DNA of 64,000 bases from Lactobacillus johnsonii (GTDB taxonomy: Bacteria > Bacillota > Bacilli > Lactobacillales > Lactobacillaceae): assembly GCF_014058685.1 (NCBI RefSeq), contig NZ_CP059055.1, positions 1,550,001-1,614,000 of the forward strand, written 5' to 3'. Both the position numbers and the translations under genes were made by a program. The notes under the pieces were generated by a model. It did no database searches, was not told the origin of the DNA, and worked only from the letters and a program-made list of their open reading frames with translations. Each line of letters begins with the position of its first letter. The stretch's first letter is position 1. This document shows, piece after piece, positions 1-9,205 of the stretch.

Positions 1-3000
1 GCTACTGGTTTCTCCAGCAACTGGTGTCACTTTAATATTACTGATGGTATAGGCAGTAGTCGGTAATTGCTCTTTCCCTACCTGTATTGTATAAGTAACA
101 CTTCCACTACTATTAGCAGCTTGGTTACTTGGATCAGTCCAATTAACAGTTTGTGGGCTTTTTACAACAGTGACCGCTCCATCACTTGTATTAAAAGTAT
201 ACGTTCCATAAGTTGTATTAGAATAGTTAGAAACTTCTGCCACCAAAGGCGCAGTTGCATTTGAATAGGTATGACTACCACCGGTTTGACCATTAAAGTT
301 TGGACTCAGTTTAACTGATCCCATTACTGAATTTGTTGTAAAGTTAGGCGTCGTCCCAGTTAATGATACTTCAAAGAGTTGCTCTCCATTTGGTCCATAA
401 TTGCCTAACTCTTTAACTGATGCCGTACCAGAATATCCACTAGTGTTAAAGCTGAAGTCATCTGTAGTAGCTGTAAATCCATCGGGTATCATTACAATAA
501 ATTTAGGATTTTGAACTGTAGATTCCCCAGTTGTTGATAAACGAAAACTATAAGTTGGAACTGAATCTCCACTATACGTTTTTCCATTTGCATCAAGAAT
601 TGCAGTACCAGTAAACGTAGGAATCAAATTTGTATTAATCGCATAGTTAATATGTGAACTGAAGCCACTTTTTACCACAGCTATATTCTGTCCATTAGCT
701 ACAAAAGTATAAGTACCAGCAGTTGGTGTCGCATCACTTGCAAGTTCTGAAACTATTGGAACCCCATTGTTTCCATAGCTATAGGTTCCTGTCTGAGTTG
801 GATCTAGTGTTAACTTAAATTGTCCACCAAAGTTCCGTGCCGCATTCCAGCCAGGATTAAAGTCTAACTGGATTTTAAACAACTGCTCTCCATTTGGTCC
901 GACTTTTCCTAAATCTTCAATTGAATAGTTACTTGTCGAATATTGATTAGATCCATTAAATACTCCGCCAAAATAATTGCCAACATCTTTATTTATTAAG
1001 TTAAAATCAGTTACACTCGATGTAAACCCTTTAGGAATCATCACAACAAATTGTGGATTATTAACGGTAGAATCACCAACTGTAGAAAGACGAACAGAAA
1101 GGGCAGGTATTTGTGACTGTGGTGTATTACTAGTGTAGTTGATACTATTACCAGAAACAAAAATACCAGATGAATTTAAATTACCGAAAGAAGCAACTCC
1201 TGTAAATTGAGGTAATTCTACAGTTTTGTTAAGAATATAATTAATCGAGCCTTGTTGATTATTAATCCCAGTAGAGTTTTTAACAACCTCAATTGCTTGC
1301 CCATTTACATTAAAAGTATATGAGCCACCTCCATAGGCACTTGTCCCATTTGCTACTGCATAGTTGGATACTTCAGAAACAAACGGAACGCCGTATACAT
1401 TATATGAAACTACACCCTTTGCATTTGCATCTAAGGTTAATTTGACTTGACCACCAAAGTTATTTCCCCAAGTTGGTGTTGCACCAGTTAAGGTGATCAT
1501 AAATAGTTGTTCACCATTTGGACCGTAATTTCCTAGTGCCTTTATTGTCGATTTTCCATTATAAGGTCCTGCAAATCCTCCACCACTAAAGATATCAGTC
1601 CCTTGAGTATTAGTTAAAGTAGAAAAATCAGCAGTAGTAGCAGTAAAGCCTTTAGGAATCATGATTATAAATTGAGGATTCGTAACGTTCGAATCTCCAT
1701 ATGTTGATAAACGAAACGTATAGGTCGGTACAGCCCCATCTTTAAAATCTGTCCCATTAACATTACTGCCGTCAGCATTTTTAATCATTACCGTACCAGA
1801 AAAAGTAGGTTTAACAACTGTATCATTCGTTGTAGCTAAAGTTACAAAATTAGCACCTAAAGCGATTGGTAATTGAGAATTTGCAGTCGAATTATTTCGT
1901 TCAATTGTATTATTCGTAGCTAGAGGCAAATTAACAAGAGAAGAGATATTTTTATTTAAATCTAAACTAGCCTGGGATGCAGTTGGAATATTGTTCGAAG
2001 ATGAGCTATATGCAGAAGTAATTGTAGATTTACTTACATGTGATGTATTAGCTGATCTATTAATACCTGTAGAATTCTCTTCAACGTTTTTATTACTTTG
2101 TAATACTGTATTATGTTCATTAGAAGATAGATGGGACCTATGTATCTTTTGAGTATTAGATCTTTTTTCTGTTGATTTATTTTTGGCCAAACTTAGAGAA
2201 CTAAGGACACTTTCAGATTGACTCAGTGAATGTGAGAAACTTTGAGATTGAGATACGATATCAGAAATACTTTCAGACTGACTTATAGAGTCAGAAACAC
2301 TTTCTGAAATGCTGAGGCTCTTAGAAGTAGATGAACTTTGTGCTTCCGAATTACTAATGCTATTTTCTTTTTCAGTAGATTTACTATTTGTTTTACCAGA
2401 AGGATTGAGTTGGATACTATCAGATACAGAACCAACTACTTGTGAATTATTATCTGATGCTGACCCCTCATTATTTTTTGAAACTGAAGAAGCAGCCAAA
2501 ACTGATTCACTTTCACTACTTGTTTTTGTATTTTCAGCAGTAGACTTACTTTCAGATTTTTGTGATGTAGATTCTTTAGTTGATGCTTTAGATGTAGATT
2601 TAGATTTCGAATCTGAGGTTGACTTAGCTGCTGAAGTTGAAGCAGATGCTGATTCAGATAATGAGACAGCAGCAGATGCACTAGCGGATTGAGAAAAACT
2701 AGTAGAAGTTGAAAGTGACATACTTGCTAGTAATGATCTACTCTTTGAATAAGTAACTGATTGTTCAGTACTTTGACTTTGGCTTAATTTAACAGAATTA
2801 GAATCTGTAGCCGAAGCAGTCTTTTGATTGTTGTTAGAAACTTCTTCATCAATAGAACCCGTAATTGAATTGGACCCAATGATTTCGGACTTTCTATCTA
2901 CAGAACTTTCTGCTGCATAAACACGGTCATCTGCCATCATAGCGCCACCGGTAACTCCAGCTCCCAAAATAGTAGCCAGGCCGGCAATTTCTTTTAGATA

Positions 3001-3096
3001 AGATGTTTTATTATCTTTTTCCTTTAAGTCGTTAGGATCGATATAATGTCTCATTTCTTTTCGATGTTTTAGTTTTTTGAACTTTTTCTTTTTCAT
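1..3096 (-). CDS. serine-rich repeat surface adhesin, 5' part (gene runs off the left edge)
   Basis: The minus-strand frame is open for 1032 codons from an ATG at 3096, preceded by AAAGGG about 8 nt upstream, to position 1, so the C-terminus (presumably an LPXTG anchor) is outside the window. The first 60 residues form a long, lysine-rich export signal with a glycine-rich hydrophobic stretch (around residues 37-52) ending near YAAES, the style of signal used by accessory-Sec substrates and large cell-wall adhesins. Residues about 65-400 are Ser/Thr/Asn-rich, densest near 110-300, and typical of glycosylated SRR stalks. From about residue 405 onward come at least three related repeats, each carrying the pattern TY(T/S)FRLST.G(D/E)S, a P.F(I/V).MIP.GF segment and a GPNGEQLF motif (GEQLF near nt 1503, 877 and 374). 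I infer a surface adhesin; the ligand is unknown and I do not recognise the repeat family. Confidence 0.8.
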   Translation of the reverse strand, partial: MKKKKFKKLKHRKEMRHYIDPNDLKEKDNKTSYLKEIAGLATILGAGVTGGAMMADDRVYAAESSVDRKSEIIGSNSITGSIDEEVSNNNQKTASATDSNSVKLSQSQSTEQSVTYSKSRSLLASMSLSTSTSFSQSASASAAVSLSESASASTSAAKSTSDSKSKSTSKASTKESTSQKSESKSTAENTKTSSESESVLAASSVSKNNEGSASDNNSQVVGSVSDSIQLNPSGKTNSKSTEKENSISNSEAQSSSTSKSLSISESVSDSISQSESISDIVSQSQSFSHSLSQSESVLSSLSLAKNKSTEKRSNTQKIHRSHLSSNEHNTVLQSNKNVEENSTGINRSANTSHVSKSTITSAYSSSSNNIPTASQASLDLNKNISSLVNLPLATNNTIERNNSTANSQLPIALGANFVTLATTNDTVVKPTFSGTVMIKNADGSNVNGTDFKDGAVPTYTFRLSTYGDSNVTNPQFIIMIPKGFTATTADFSTLTNTQGTDIFSGGGFAGPYNGKSTIKALGNYGPNGEQLFMITLTGATPTWGNNFGGQVKLTLDANAKGVVSYNVYGVPFVSEVSNYAVANGTSAYGGGSYTFNVNGQAIEVVKNSTGINNQQGSINYILNKTVELPQFTGVASFGNLNSSGIFVSGNSINYTSNTPQSQIPALSVRLSTVGDSTVNNPQFVVMIPKGFTSSVTDFNLINKDVGNYFGGVFNGSNQYSTSNYSIEDLGKVGPNGEQLFKIQLDFNPGWNAARNFGGQFKLTLDPTQTGTYSYGNNGVPIVSELASDATPTAGTYTFVANGQNIAVVKSGFSSHINYAINTNLIPTFTGTAILDANGKTYSGDSVPTYSFRLSTTGESTVQNPKFIVMIPDGFTATTDDFSFNTSGYSGTASVKELGNYGPNGEQLFEVSLTGTTPNFTTNSVMGSVKLSPNFNGQTGGSHTYSNATAPLVAEVSNYSNTTYGTYTFNTSDGAVTVVKSPQTVNWTDPSNQAANSSGSVTYTIQVGKEQLPTTAYTISNIKVTPVAGETSS

Positions 3097-3586
3097 AATT
3101 AATCCCTTTGCTCAAATCTAAAATATTGTCATTACAAATGGCTACCTGATTAGTACTAAAAATACTCGGTATTAAAGAAAAAATAAATTTATCTTTTAAA
3201 CCGTCCACTCATTGGAGTAAATCAAATCATAAATTTATCTTTATAAACAGTTATATTACAGAGCGCCATTATTAATATACTTCCGTTAGTAATCATTGTA
3301 TAACATATAGTCATTTTTCAATAACATTTTTACATAAAATATTACAATATATTGCCTATAAAAAGGGAGAGCTCCCTCCCCGCATAAAATCAATACTTTT
3401 GTAATTCTATACGCAACATAGAAAATTAAAAAATATAATATATTTGTAAAAAACAATAACATAACTCAGCAAACGATTATTAAATATAAAAAGTTATTAT
3501 AAAAAATTCTCTTTATAGTTCTTAAAATAACTATTACTGTATAGCAATGAAAAATTATCCATAAATATAATTTGCAAAATAGCAAA
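3097..3586. other. AT-rich intergenic region upstream of the adhesin gene
   Basis: About 490 bases hold no convincing gene. The region is very AT-rich and presumably carries the promoter and leader of the adhesin gene that starts at 3096. A 14-bp direct repeat, ATAAATTTATCTTT, occurs at 3183-3196 and again at 3229-3242. A short G/C-rich patch lies at about 3365-3382. I could not assign a firm promoter or regulator site. Confidence 0.5.
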
Positions 3587-3635
3587 AAATACACGATCCT
3601 ATAAGTATTTATAGAATCGTGTATTCTTTTAATTA
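3587..3635 (-). terminator. intrinsic terminator after the HAD phosphatase gene
   Basis: On the minus strand an inverted repeat with arms ACACGAT and ATCGTGT, extended inward by a TATA-rich stem, is followed by a run of six T residues. It lies about 26 nt downstream of the stop codon of the HAD gene. Confidence 0.75.
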
Positions 3636-3660
3636 TTAATTTTATAGAGATATCCCAGAT

Positions 3661-4476
3661 TTAAATCACAAATTTTTTAAGTGCTTTTGCAATCCCATTA
3701 TGATTATTATCATCGGTTACAAAATCAGCTTTTTCCTTAATATCTTCAATTGCATTTCCCATAGCAATTTTCTTAAAACTAGGATTTTCAAACATAGAAA
3801 CATCGTTTCCTTGATCACCAAAAACCATGACATCTTCAGGATTAATTTTTAACCGTTGAGCCAAATCCATCAAGGCATTTCCTTTTGAAGCTCCAATTCC
3901 ATTTAGCTCAATACAGTTATCTAAACTACGAACTATATCGTAGGATTCAAAGGCCCAGTATGGAATAGAATTCCATAGTTTTTCAATTTGATCACTATCT
4001 TTTGCACAAGTAAATCCTACCTTGTTAAAGGTGAAATCTTGTGGGATTTCTTTACGTTCACGAACTCTAATTTCATTATCAGTTAAAGCGGCATTAATTT
4101 GCATTTGTACTGATAAGTCACGGTCTAAGGTCCAAAAACGTTCAGTCGTTTCGAAGTGTAAATTTACGTGAGCGAGTCTTTGCAGGCGAAGCATTACTTC
4201 AAAGTCGCGATAGTTCATCTCTTGACTCATCAGAACTTTTCCAGACAAGTCTTGTACAACTGCGCCATTAAAGACAACTGCATATTCTTCTGCTCCTTCA
4301 AGTCCTAATTGGGTTTCAAAAGGCATTACCCCAGAGAGAGGACGACCAGAAGCAAGAACCACCTTAATTCCCATCCCATGTGCTACCTGTAAAGTCCTCA
4401 GAGTTTCAGGTGAAATTGTATTTCCACTAGTTAATAAAGTTCCATCTAAATCTACCGCAATTAGTTTTACTGCCAT
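3661..4476 (-). CDS. HAD-superfamily Cof-type phosphatase
   Basis: A 271-residue cytosolic hydrolase of the Cof/IIB HAD subfamily, which dephosphorylates sugar phosphates or similar small metabolites. All four HAD motifs are visible: DLDGTLL at residues 9-15 with the nucleophile and acid/base aspartates, the ASGRP motif II near residue 42, the conserved lysine in GASKGNA, and the metal-binding GDQGNDVSMF near the C-terminus. The length is normal for the family. It ends in its own terminator and starts just downstream of the remnant of a membrane-protein gene split by the IS element, with which it may once have been cotranscribed. Substrate cannot be deduced from sequence. Confidence 0.9.
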   Translation of the reverse strand: MAVKLIAVDLDGTLLTSGNTISPETLRTLQVAHGMGIKVVLASGRPLSGVMPFETQLGLEGAEEYAVVFNGAVVQDLSGKVLMSQEMNYRDFEVMLRLQRLAHVNLHFETTERFWTLDRDLSVQMQINAALTDNEIRVRERKEIPQDFTFNKVGFTCAKDSDQIEKLWNSIPYWAFESYDIVRSLDNCIELNGIGASKGNALMDLAQRLKINPEDVMVFGDQGNDVSMFENPSFKKIAMGNAIEDIKEKADFVTDDNNHNGIAKALKKFVI

Positions 4477-4485
4477 AAATTACCC

Positions 4486-4580
4486 CTATCTTCCAAAAAT
4501 CATATAGAAAATTACATTTATTAATAATCCCATTAGTGCATAAAAGGAAACTGGATTAGCTTTCATTTTTTCTTTCCTTA
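4486..4580 (-). pseudogene. 3' fragment of small membrane protein gene interrupted by IS element
   Basis: The minus strand encodes an in-frame tail of about 31 residues with a hydrophobic helix (FYALMGLLINVIFYMIFG) ending at a stop at 4486-4488, 9 nt before the HAD start. It matches in orientation and character the N-terminal fragment at about 6682-6802 on the other side of the IS. Joined without the IS, the two fragments give a two-helix membrane protein of about 65-70 residues. The exact junction lies within roughly 4578-4592. Confidence 0.6.
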
Positions 4581-4800
4581 GTCAACTACCCCAGAATGAA
4601 TTCTGGGGCTTGGTGGTTCGTTAGCTTGCGCTAACTATTCACCAATTTGCTTAGATACAGGCTTAACTTGTTTGAATTGCGAAAATCCAAACAGCGGTTT
4701 TCCCAATTACCAAAGCCCTTTGAGTCCGCAAGTTGCCAAACGGACTGCAGTCTATTTAGATTGCTTTTTTTATTTTAGGATTTTTCCAAATACCTTTACT
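4581..4800 (-). ncRNA. candidate omega/reRNA of TnpB (3' tnpB plus right end)
   Basis: TnpB proteins are guided by an RNA transcribed from the 3' end of tnpB through the right end, whose terminal bases continue into flanking DNA and act as the guide. Here the 175 nt between the tnpB stop (4756) and the element end contain no ORF and several short complementary segments, including the terminal hairpin. Position and strand follow from family knowledge. The RNA itself and its limits are inferred. Confidence 0.4.
4589..4608. repeat. RE subterminal hairpin of the IS605-type element
   Basis: An 8-bp perfect stem (CCCCAGAA with TTCTGGGG) with a four-base loop lies just inside the tnpB-side end. Subterminal hairpins of this kind are the single-strand recognition structures for Y1 (TnpA) transposases. 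Confidence 0.7.
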
Positions 4801-6090
4801 TTTTTCTAAGATGTTTACAGAAGCATTCCAATCTCTTATGTGATAACTTCCGCATACTGGGCAAGTCCATTTCCGATCCTTAAGCGTAAGTTTCTTATAG
4901 CCGTTTTGTCCCATTATGTTTCCGCAATTATGACACCTTTGCGTAGTAAATTTTGGGTCAATCGTGACAAACTTTTTGCCATGAAGATCAGCTTTATATT
5001 CGAGCATGGTTAAGAAACTCCGCCATCCTGCATCAGAAATAGATTGGGCAAGAGCATGATTCTTTAACAGATTTTTACTTCTTAGTTCTTCGGCTACTAC
5101 TAAATCGTGGTTTTTGATTAATGCAGTAGAAAGAACCTGCAAGAAGTCTTGTCTCTGTCTGCGAATCCTGTCGTGCAGTTTAGCTACGGCTAGGCGCTGT
5201 TTTTGATAGTTCTTGGATTCACACAAAGAGCGTCCTTCTTTTTTGGCTCTGCGTTCTCTACGTGAAAGTATTCTTTGAGCGTGGGCGAGCTTTTTCTTGG
5301 CTCTGCGATAAAACCTTGGATTAGCTACCATTGCACCGTTAGAATCCGTCAAGAAATTATCCAAATTAAGATCAATGCCGATCTGCTTTTGTGTTTTAGC
5401 ATAGTCTTTGACAAAGGCAATATCACTTCCCAGCTGTAAAGAAAGATAAAACTGATCGTCTGCCGTTTTCTTAATTGAAGCAGTGCCGATTCGAGTAGGA
5501 ATACGGTCAAGCAGGCGCTTTTTAATCAGCTTGCGCAATCCTACAATTCTCACTGTTCCTAGTTTAGGAAGCTTAACATGCTTGGCGTCAATAAATCTAA
5601 CCGTGCCATTATCAAGATAGGCTTCGTTTTGCTTTATGTACTGACAGTTAGTCTGATATGACCAGTTGCTTCGTTTCTTGTGAAAGGTTGGTATTCCATA
5701 GCCAATTTTATGATAGTTTCTCCATGCTTTGTGATAATTTTGAATTGCATTGGCGATAGCCAAGCTATCAATGTCTTCAACACGCAAGAAATCATATTTA
5801 TCTCTAATATTTTTAGGTTTGGAAATTAAGTCTTGCGTATCAATCATTCTTAATGCCTGTTGATTTTCATATTCAGACATTCCCGGCATTACAAAGGGCA
5901 AACCGCTGCTAAGCTGTTTGATCCTATTGGCCTTTTTAACGTGATAGATCAAACGGCCAGCGCCAACGTATTGGTTATAAACAAAACGCTGTGCGTCATA
6001 ATTCTGCTTAATCATTTTCTTTTGATTATTGCTAGGATAGAATCTTACTTTTACGCCAAAGTGATATTCTAAACTGCTCATTCTTTTCAT
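4756..6090 (-). CDS. tnpB: TnpB, RNA-guided nuclease of IS605-type element
   Basis: A 444-residue TnpB. I place the start at 6090 (MKRMSSLEYHFG) because a strong GGGGGGTG ribosome-binding site sits directly upstream; the frame is open further 5' but that extension lacks a site. An N-terminal helix-turn-helix/wedge region is followed by a split RuvC nuclease with all three acidic residues: D240 in GIDLNLDNF, E334 in VVAEEL and D420 in RDWNASVNIL. A four-cysteine zinc ribbon (C386, C389, C410, C413) lies before the last RuvC motif. The family cleaves DNA guided by the element's own RNA and helps retain the IS after TnpA excises it. It is divergent from tnpA, and full length suggests function. 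Confidence 0.93.
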   Translation of the reverse strand: MKRMSSLEYHFGVKVRFYPSNNQKKMIKQNYDAQRFVYNQYVGAGRLIYHVKKANRIKQLSSGLPFVMPGMSEYENQQALRMIDTQDLISKPKNIRDKYDFLRVEDIDSLAIANAIQNYHKAWRNYHKIGYGIPTFHKKRSNWSYQTNCQYIKQNEAYLDNGTVRFIDAKHVKLPKLGTVRIVGLRKLIKKRLLDRIPTRIGTASIKKTADDQFYLSLQLGSDIAFVKDYAKTQKQIGIDLNLDNFLTDSNGAMVANPRFYRRAKKKLAHAQRILSRRERRAKKEGRSLCESKNYQKQRLAVAKLHDRIRRQRQDFLQVLSTALIKNHDLVVAEELRSKNLLKNHALAQSISDAGWRSFLTMLEYKADLHGKKFVTIDPKFTTQRCHNCGNIMGQNGYKKLTLKDRKWTCPVCGSYHIRDWNASVNILEKSKGIWKNPKIKKAI

Positions 6091-6189
6091 TTTTTCACCC
6101 CCCCTTGTTGATATGATTTGATTATAGACTATGTAGATATTATAATCAATAGTAAACACTTATAAACAAAGAGGTTAAAAGTATTTCCT

Positions 6190-6654
6190 ATGATAAAAAA
6201 GAAAGACAAAATAAAAGACGCAGGCTATGAAAAGCACTACGTCTACAATACTCATTATCATTTGATTTGGTGTACCAAATACCGCAATCAGATTTTTACA
6301 AATACCAATTTAGCCGAAGAAATGCGAAAGCTTTTATTGCAGATTGCCAAGGATAATCAAATTAAGATAGAAAAAATGGAGATCATGCCCGAACATGTTC
6401 ACTTATTGGTTAGCTTTAAGCCTTCTAAATCTGGTTCTAGTGTAATCAAGGCTCTAAAAGGCAGAAGTGGCAGGTTGTTTTTGCAGGCACATCCCGAAAT
6501 TAGGCAAAACAAGATGTGGGGCGGACATCTATGGTCGCCAAGCTATTATTTTGGCAGTGTAGGCAATATGTCAAAAGAAGTGGTAGAGAAATACATCAAC
6601 GATCAAGTCTATAACGCAATCAAAGATGGTAAGCCCTATCCATCCCCGCATTAA
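6190..6654 (+). CDS. tnpA: TnpA, Y1 (HUH) transposase of IS200/IS605 family
   Basis: A 154-residue single-strand transposase. The HUH metal-binding pair is H69-V-H71 in MPEHVHLLV, and the catalytic tyrosine is Y135 in VVEKYINDQ with the conserved Gln four residues later. The family cuts and rejoins the top strand at subterminal hairpins during replication. The stop codon lies inside the LE hairpin at 6644-6663, so coding and cis-acting sequences overlap. Length and motifs are complete. Confidence 0.95.
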   Translation: MIKKKDKIKDAGYEKHYVYNTHYHLIWCTKYRNQIFTNTNLAEEMRKLLLQIAKDNQIKIEKMEIMPEHVHLLVSFKPSKSGSSVIKALKGRSGRLFLQAHPEIRQNKMWGGHLWSPSYYFGSVGNMSKEVVEKYINDQVYNAIKDGKPYPSPH

Positions 6655-6681
6655 AATACGGGGATTTACGGGCGGATTTCA

Positions 6682-6802
6682 TTAAATACACCAGACTAGC
6701 AATAAAGCCCACTAAGGGAAAAATAGTATAAAAGATAATTGCCCATTCAGCAACTCCATTAACATCTGTATTTAATTTATGAATGAATTTTTTCTCCAAC
6801 AA
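6682..6802 (-). pseudogene. 5' fragment of the small membrane protein gene split by the IS
   Basis: The minus strand encodes about 40 residues with one hydrophobic helix (AIIFYTIFPLVGFIASLVYL), after which the frame runs into the IS end. The natural start is unclear: TTG codons at 6802 and 6799 are the only obvious candidates. The continuation is the fragment at 4486-4580. The gene lies directly downstream of dagK and its terminator. Confidence 0.55.
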
Positions 6803-6837
6803 AAATAGAGACTAATAAATTATTAGTCTCTATTTTA
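6801..6837 (-). terminator. intrinsic terminator after dagK
   Basis: A long perfect stem, AATAGAGACTAATA paired with TATTAGTCTCTATT around a three-base loop, is followed on the minus strand by TTTTTG. It starts three bases after the dagK stop codon. Confidence 0.8.
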
Positions 6838-6839
6838 TA

Positions 6840-7748
6840 TTAACCAATATAAAATTCAATATGCTGTTTTAGATTTTCAAAATCAATTGGTAAATGACCA
6901 CCAATCTCACCATCTAAATTCACAGGAATTGGATCCTTATCTTTACTCTCACCTAATAATTCTACTTTCAAATTTTTAGTCTTAGTATAGATAATCTGTG
7001 GATCATTAACATGATTACCATTTAAAGCCATGGCCATTAAACGTAAAACATCTACTGGATTTGCAGTTTTAACCACAATTAACTGAAATAGCCCATCTGA
7101 TAATTGAGCATCTGGCATGATACGTTCAAACCCTCCAATTGAATTGGTCATCCCTAAAAGAAACATTGATAGGTCTCCCTCATAGACTCCTTCATCATAG
7201 GTTAAACGCATCTTATTGCTGCTGATTTTTGGTAGCATTTCTGCACCCTTAAGTAAATATGCACTATAACCAAGGACGGATTTTACTTCTGATGGCACAC
7301 CATAAGTGAGCTCAGTTAATGAACCGCTAGCAGCAATGTTCATAAAGTATTGCTTACCCGCACGCCCAATATCCATCCTTTGTGTTTTACCTCTCAGAAT
7401 TACTTTAGCTGCCTCAACTAAATCATCTCTAGGAATCTTTAATGCGCGAGCAAAATCATTGGTAGTTCCTGCCGGAATGACAGCGAGTTTTGGTCTTTTT
7501 TCTAATGGAGCTACTCCATTAACTACTTCGTTAATAGTACCGTCTCCACCAGCACCAACTAGTAAATCAAAACCTGCTAAGGCACATCTTTTTGCCTCAT
7601 TTTGAGCAGACAAAGGGTCTGGCGTAGTTCTAAAAGCACTGGCTTCAAAACCAGCCTGTTCTAATACATTTAAAATATCTGCTACATTTTGAAGCATTTG
7701 CTCGTGACCTGAGACAGGATTATAAATCAATCTTGCTTTTTTCGTCAT
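6840..7748 (-). CDS. dagK: diacylglycerol kinase (DagK/YegS-type lipid kinase)
   Basis: A 302-residue lipid kinase that phosphorylates diacylglycerol to phosphatidic acid at the membrane, recycling DAG released when lipoteichoic acid is polymerised. The ATP-binding glycine motif GGDGTINEVVNG is at residues 67-78 and the second catalytic-domain motif PAGTTNDFA at 92-100. The C-terminal half fits the beta-rich lipid-binding domain, ending near the conserved NLDGE segment. It lies 23 bp after gatB and is probably the last gene of the pcrA-ligA-camS-gatCAB run, an order common in Firmicutes. Confidence 0.92.
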   Translation of the reverse strand: MTKKARLIYNPVSGHEQMLQNVADILNVLEQAGFEASAFRTTPDPLSAQNEAKRCALAGFDLLVGAGGDGTINEVVNGVAPLEKRPKLAVIPAGTTNDFARALKIPRDDLVEAAKVILRGKTQRMDIGRAGKQYFMNIAASGSLTELTYGVPSEVKSVLGYSAYLLKGAEMLPKISSNKMRLTYDEGVYEGDLSMFLLGMTNSIGGFERIMPDAQLSDGLFQLIVVKTANPVDVLRLMAMALNGNHVNDPQIIYTKTKNLKVELLGESKDKDPIPVNLDGEIGGHLPIDFENLKQHIEFYIG

Positions 7749-7771
7749 CGCCTATCGCCTCCCTAAAATGA

Positions 7772-9202
7772 TTAACGACTTTGAAGTTCCTTGTTAAGCA
7801 ATTGGTTAACAACTTTAGGGTTAGCTTTACCACGAGTTTGTTTCATGATTTGACCAACTAAGAATCCAATTGCACGATCTTTACCATTCTTAAAGTCTTC
7901 AACAGATTGTGGGTTATCATCAACAACTTTAGTAACCATTGGCCCAAGAACAGAAACGTCAGATAATTGAACCATACCCTTATCTTCAACGTATTTCTTA
8001 GGATCAGTACCATTTTCAATAGATTCCTTAAATACTTTCTTTGCAATCTTAGATGAAATAGTACCATCTTTGATCATCTTGATCATTTCGGCTAAGTGTT
8101 CTGGAGTCAACTTAATATCTGCAATGCCAACTTGGTTTTCATTCAAGTAACCATTAACTTGAGTGTTTAACCAGTTAGCAGCTAAGGTTGGATCTGCACC
8201 AGCAGCAACTGCAGCGTCGTAGAAGTCACTTGATTCCTTAGTTTGTAAAATAACGTCTGCGTCGTATTCCTTAATACCATATTCTTCAACGTAACGCTTA
8301 CGACGTTCAAATGGTGATTCAGGTAAACTTTCTTCAATTTCGTCAATCCAGCTTTGCTTAATATGGTAAGGAGCAATATCTGGTTCTGGGAAGTAACGAT
8401 AGTCTGCGTCACCTTCCTTAACACGTTCTAGGACAGTCTTACCAGTAGCTTCATCAAAACGACGAGTAGAAAGTTGAACTCTACCACCAGAAAGTAATAC
8501 TTGTTGTTGACGTTTTTCTTCATAAGCAAGAGAACGACGTACGTGGTCAAATGAGTTCAAGTTCTTCATTTCAACCTTGGTACCAAGCTTTTCTTGACCT
8601 GCAGGACGAATAGAAATGTTGGTATCAACACGCATTGAACCTTCTTCCATCTTAACGTCAGAAGCACCAGTGAATTGAACAATTTGACGTAATTTAGTCA
8701 AATATGCATAAGCTTCTTCTGGATCTTCCATATCAGGTTCAGAAACAACTTCAAGAAGTGGAACTCCCTGACGGTTTAAGTCAACGTATGAATAACCGTT
8801 AGCACCGTGCGTATTCTTACCAGCATCTTCTTCAATGTGCATTTCATGAATACCAATGCGTTTCTTCTTACCACGAACTTCAATTTCGATATAACCATCA
8901 CGAGCAAGTGGTTGGAAGAATTGAGTAATCTGATAAGCTTTAGGGTTATCTGGGTAGAAATAGTTCTTACGGTCAAAGTGAGTTACTGGTAAAACATGTG
9001 AATGAGTTGCTAAAGCAACCATAATACCAAGACGGTAAACGTCCTTGTTTAAACGAGGTAAGACACCAGGCATAGCCCAGTCGATAACATTAGTTTCAGT
9101 GTTTGCTTCAGCACCATAACTAACTGGTGATGGAGAAAAAATCTTACTCTTTGTTTTTAATTCGAAGTGGACTTCTAGACCAATAGTCGATTTAAAATTC
9201 AT
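7772..9202 (-). CDS. gatB: Asp-tRNA(Asn)/Glu-tRNA(Gln) amidotransferase subunit B
   Basis: A 476-residue GatB, the kinase and tRNA-binding subunit of GatCAB, which converts misacylated Glu-tRNA(Gln) and Asp-tRNA(Asn) to the correct amide forms. The N-terminal signature [17 protein letters not shown], the [15 protein letters not shown] active-site segment and the [17 protein letters not shown] motif are present. The C-terminal helical and YqeY-like tail ([13 protein letters not shown] onward) is complete. It lies 3 bp after gatA in the same operon. Confidence 0.97.
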   Translation of the reverse strand: MNFKSTIGLEVHFELKTKSKIFSPSPVSYGAEANTETNVIDWAMPGVLPRLNKDVYRLGIMVALATHSHVLPVTHFDRKNYFYPDNPKAYQITQFFQPLARDGYIEIEVRGKKKRIGIHEMHIEEDAGKNTHGANGYSYVDLNRQGVPLLEVVSEPDMEDPEEAYAYLTKLRQIVQFTGASDVKMEEGSMRVDTNISIRPAGQEKLGTKVEMKNLNSFDHVRRSLAYEEKRQQQVLLSGGRVQLSTRRFDEATGKTVLERVKEGDADYRYFPEPDIAPYHIKQSWIDEIEESLPESPFERRKRYVEEYGIKEYDADVILQTKESSDFYDAAVAAGADPTLAANWLNTQVNGYLNENQVGIADIKLTPEHLAEMIKMIKDGTISSKIAKKVFKESIENGTDPKKYVEDKGMVQLSDVSVLGPMVTKVVDDNPQSVEDFKNGKDRAIGFLVGQIMKQTRGKANPKVVNQLLNKELQSR

Positions 9203-9205
9203 TAA

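Larger units (their letters stand above)
4581..6690. mobile_element. IS200/IS605-family insertion sequence (divergent tnpA and tnpB)
   Basis: The element contains a Y1 transposase gene on the plus strand and a tnpB gene on the minus strand, back to back with a 99-bp gap between start codons, the arrangement of IS605/IS608-type elements. There are no long terminal inverted repeats. Instead, subterminal hairpins sit near each end: CCCCAGAA/TTCTGGGG at 4589-4608 and an imperfect CCCCG/CGGGG hairpin at 6644-6663 that overlaps the tnpA stop. By analogy with IS608 the end beyond tnpA is LE and the end beyond tnpB is RE. Exact ends are uncertain by about 10-20 bp because these elements make no target duplication. 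Both genes look intact, so the element may be active. Confidence 0.85.

Noticed and set aside
2309-2692. A 127-codon plus-strand ORF opposite the adhesin gene
   Set aside because: It is the antisense of the serine-rich repeat region; the repetitive composition keeps several frames open. The adhesin frame on the minus strand is far longer and has a start signal and signal peptide.
3361-3385. GGGAG/CTCCC patch as a hairpin or operator
   Set aside because: The arms are nearly adjacent, so a stable hairpin cannot form, and the match is not a true palindrome; probably chance.
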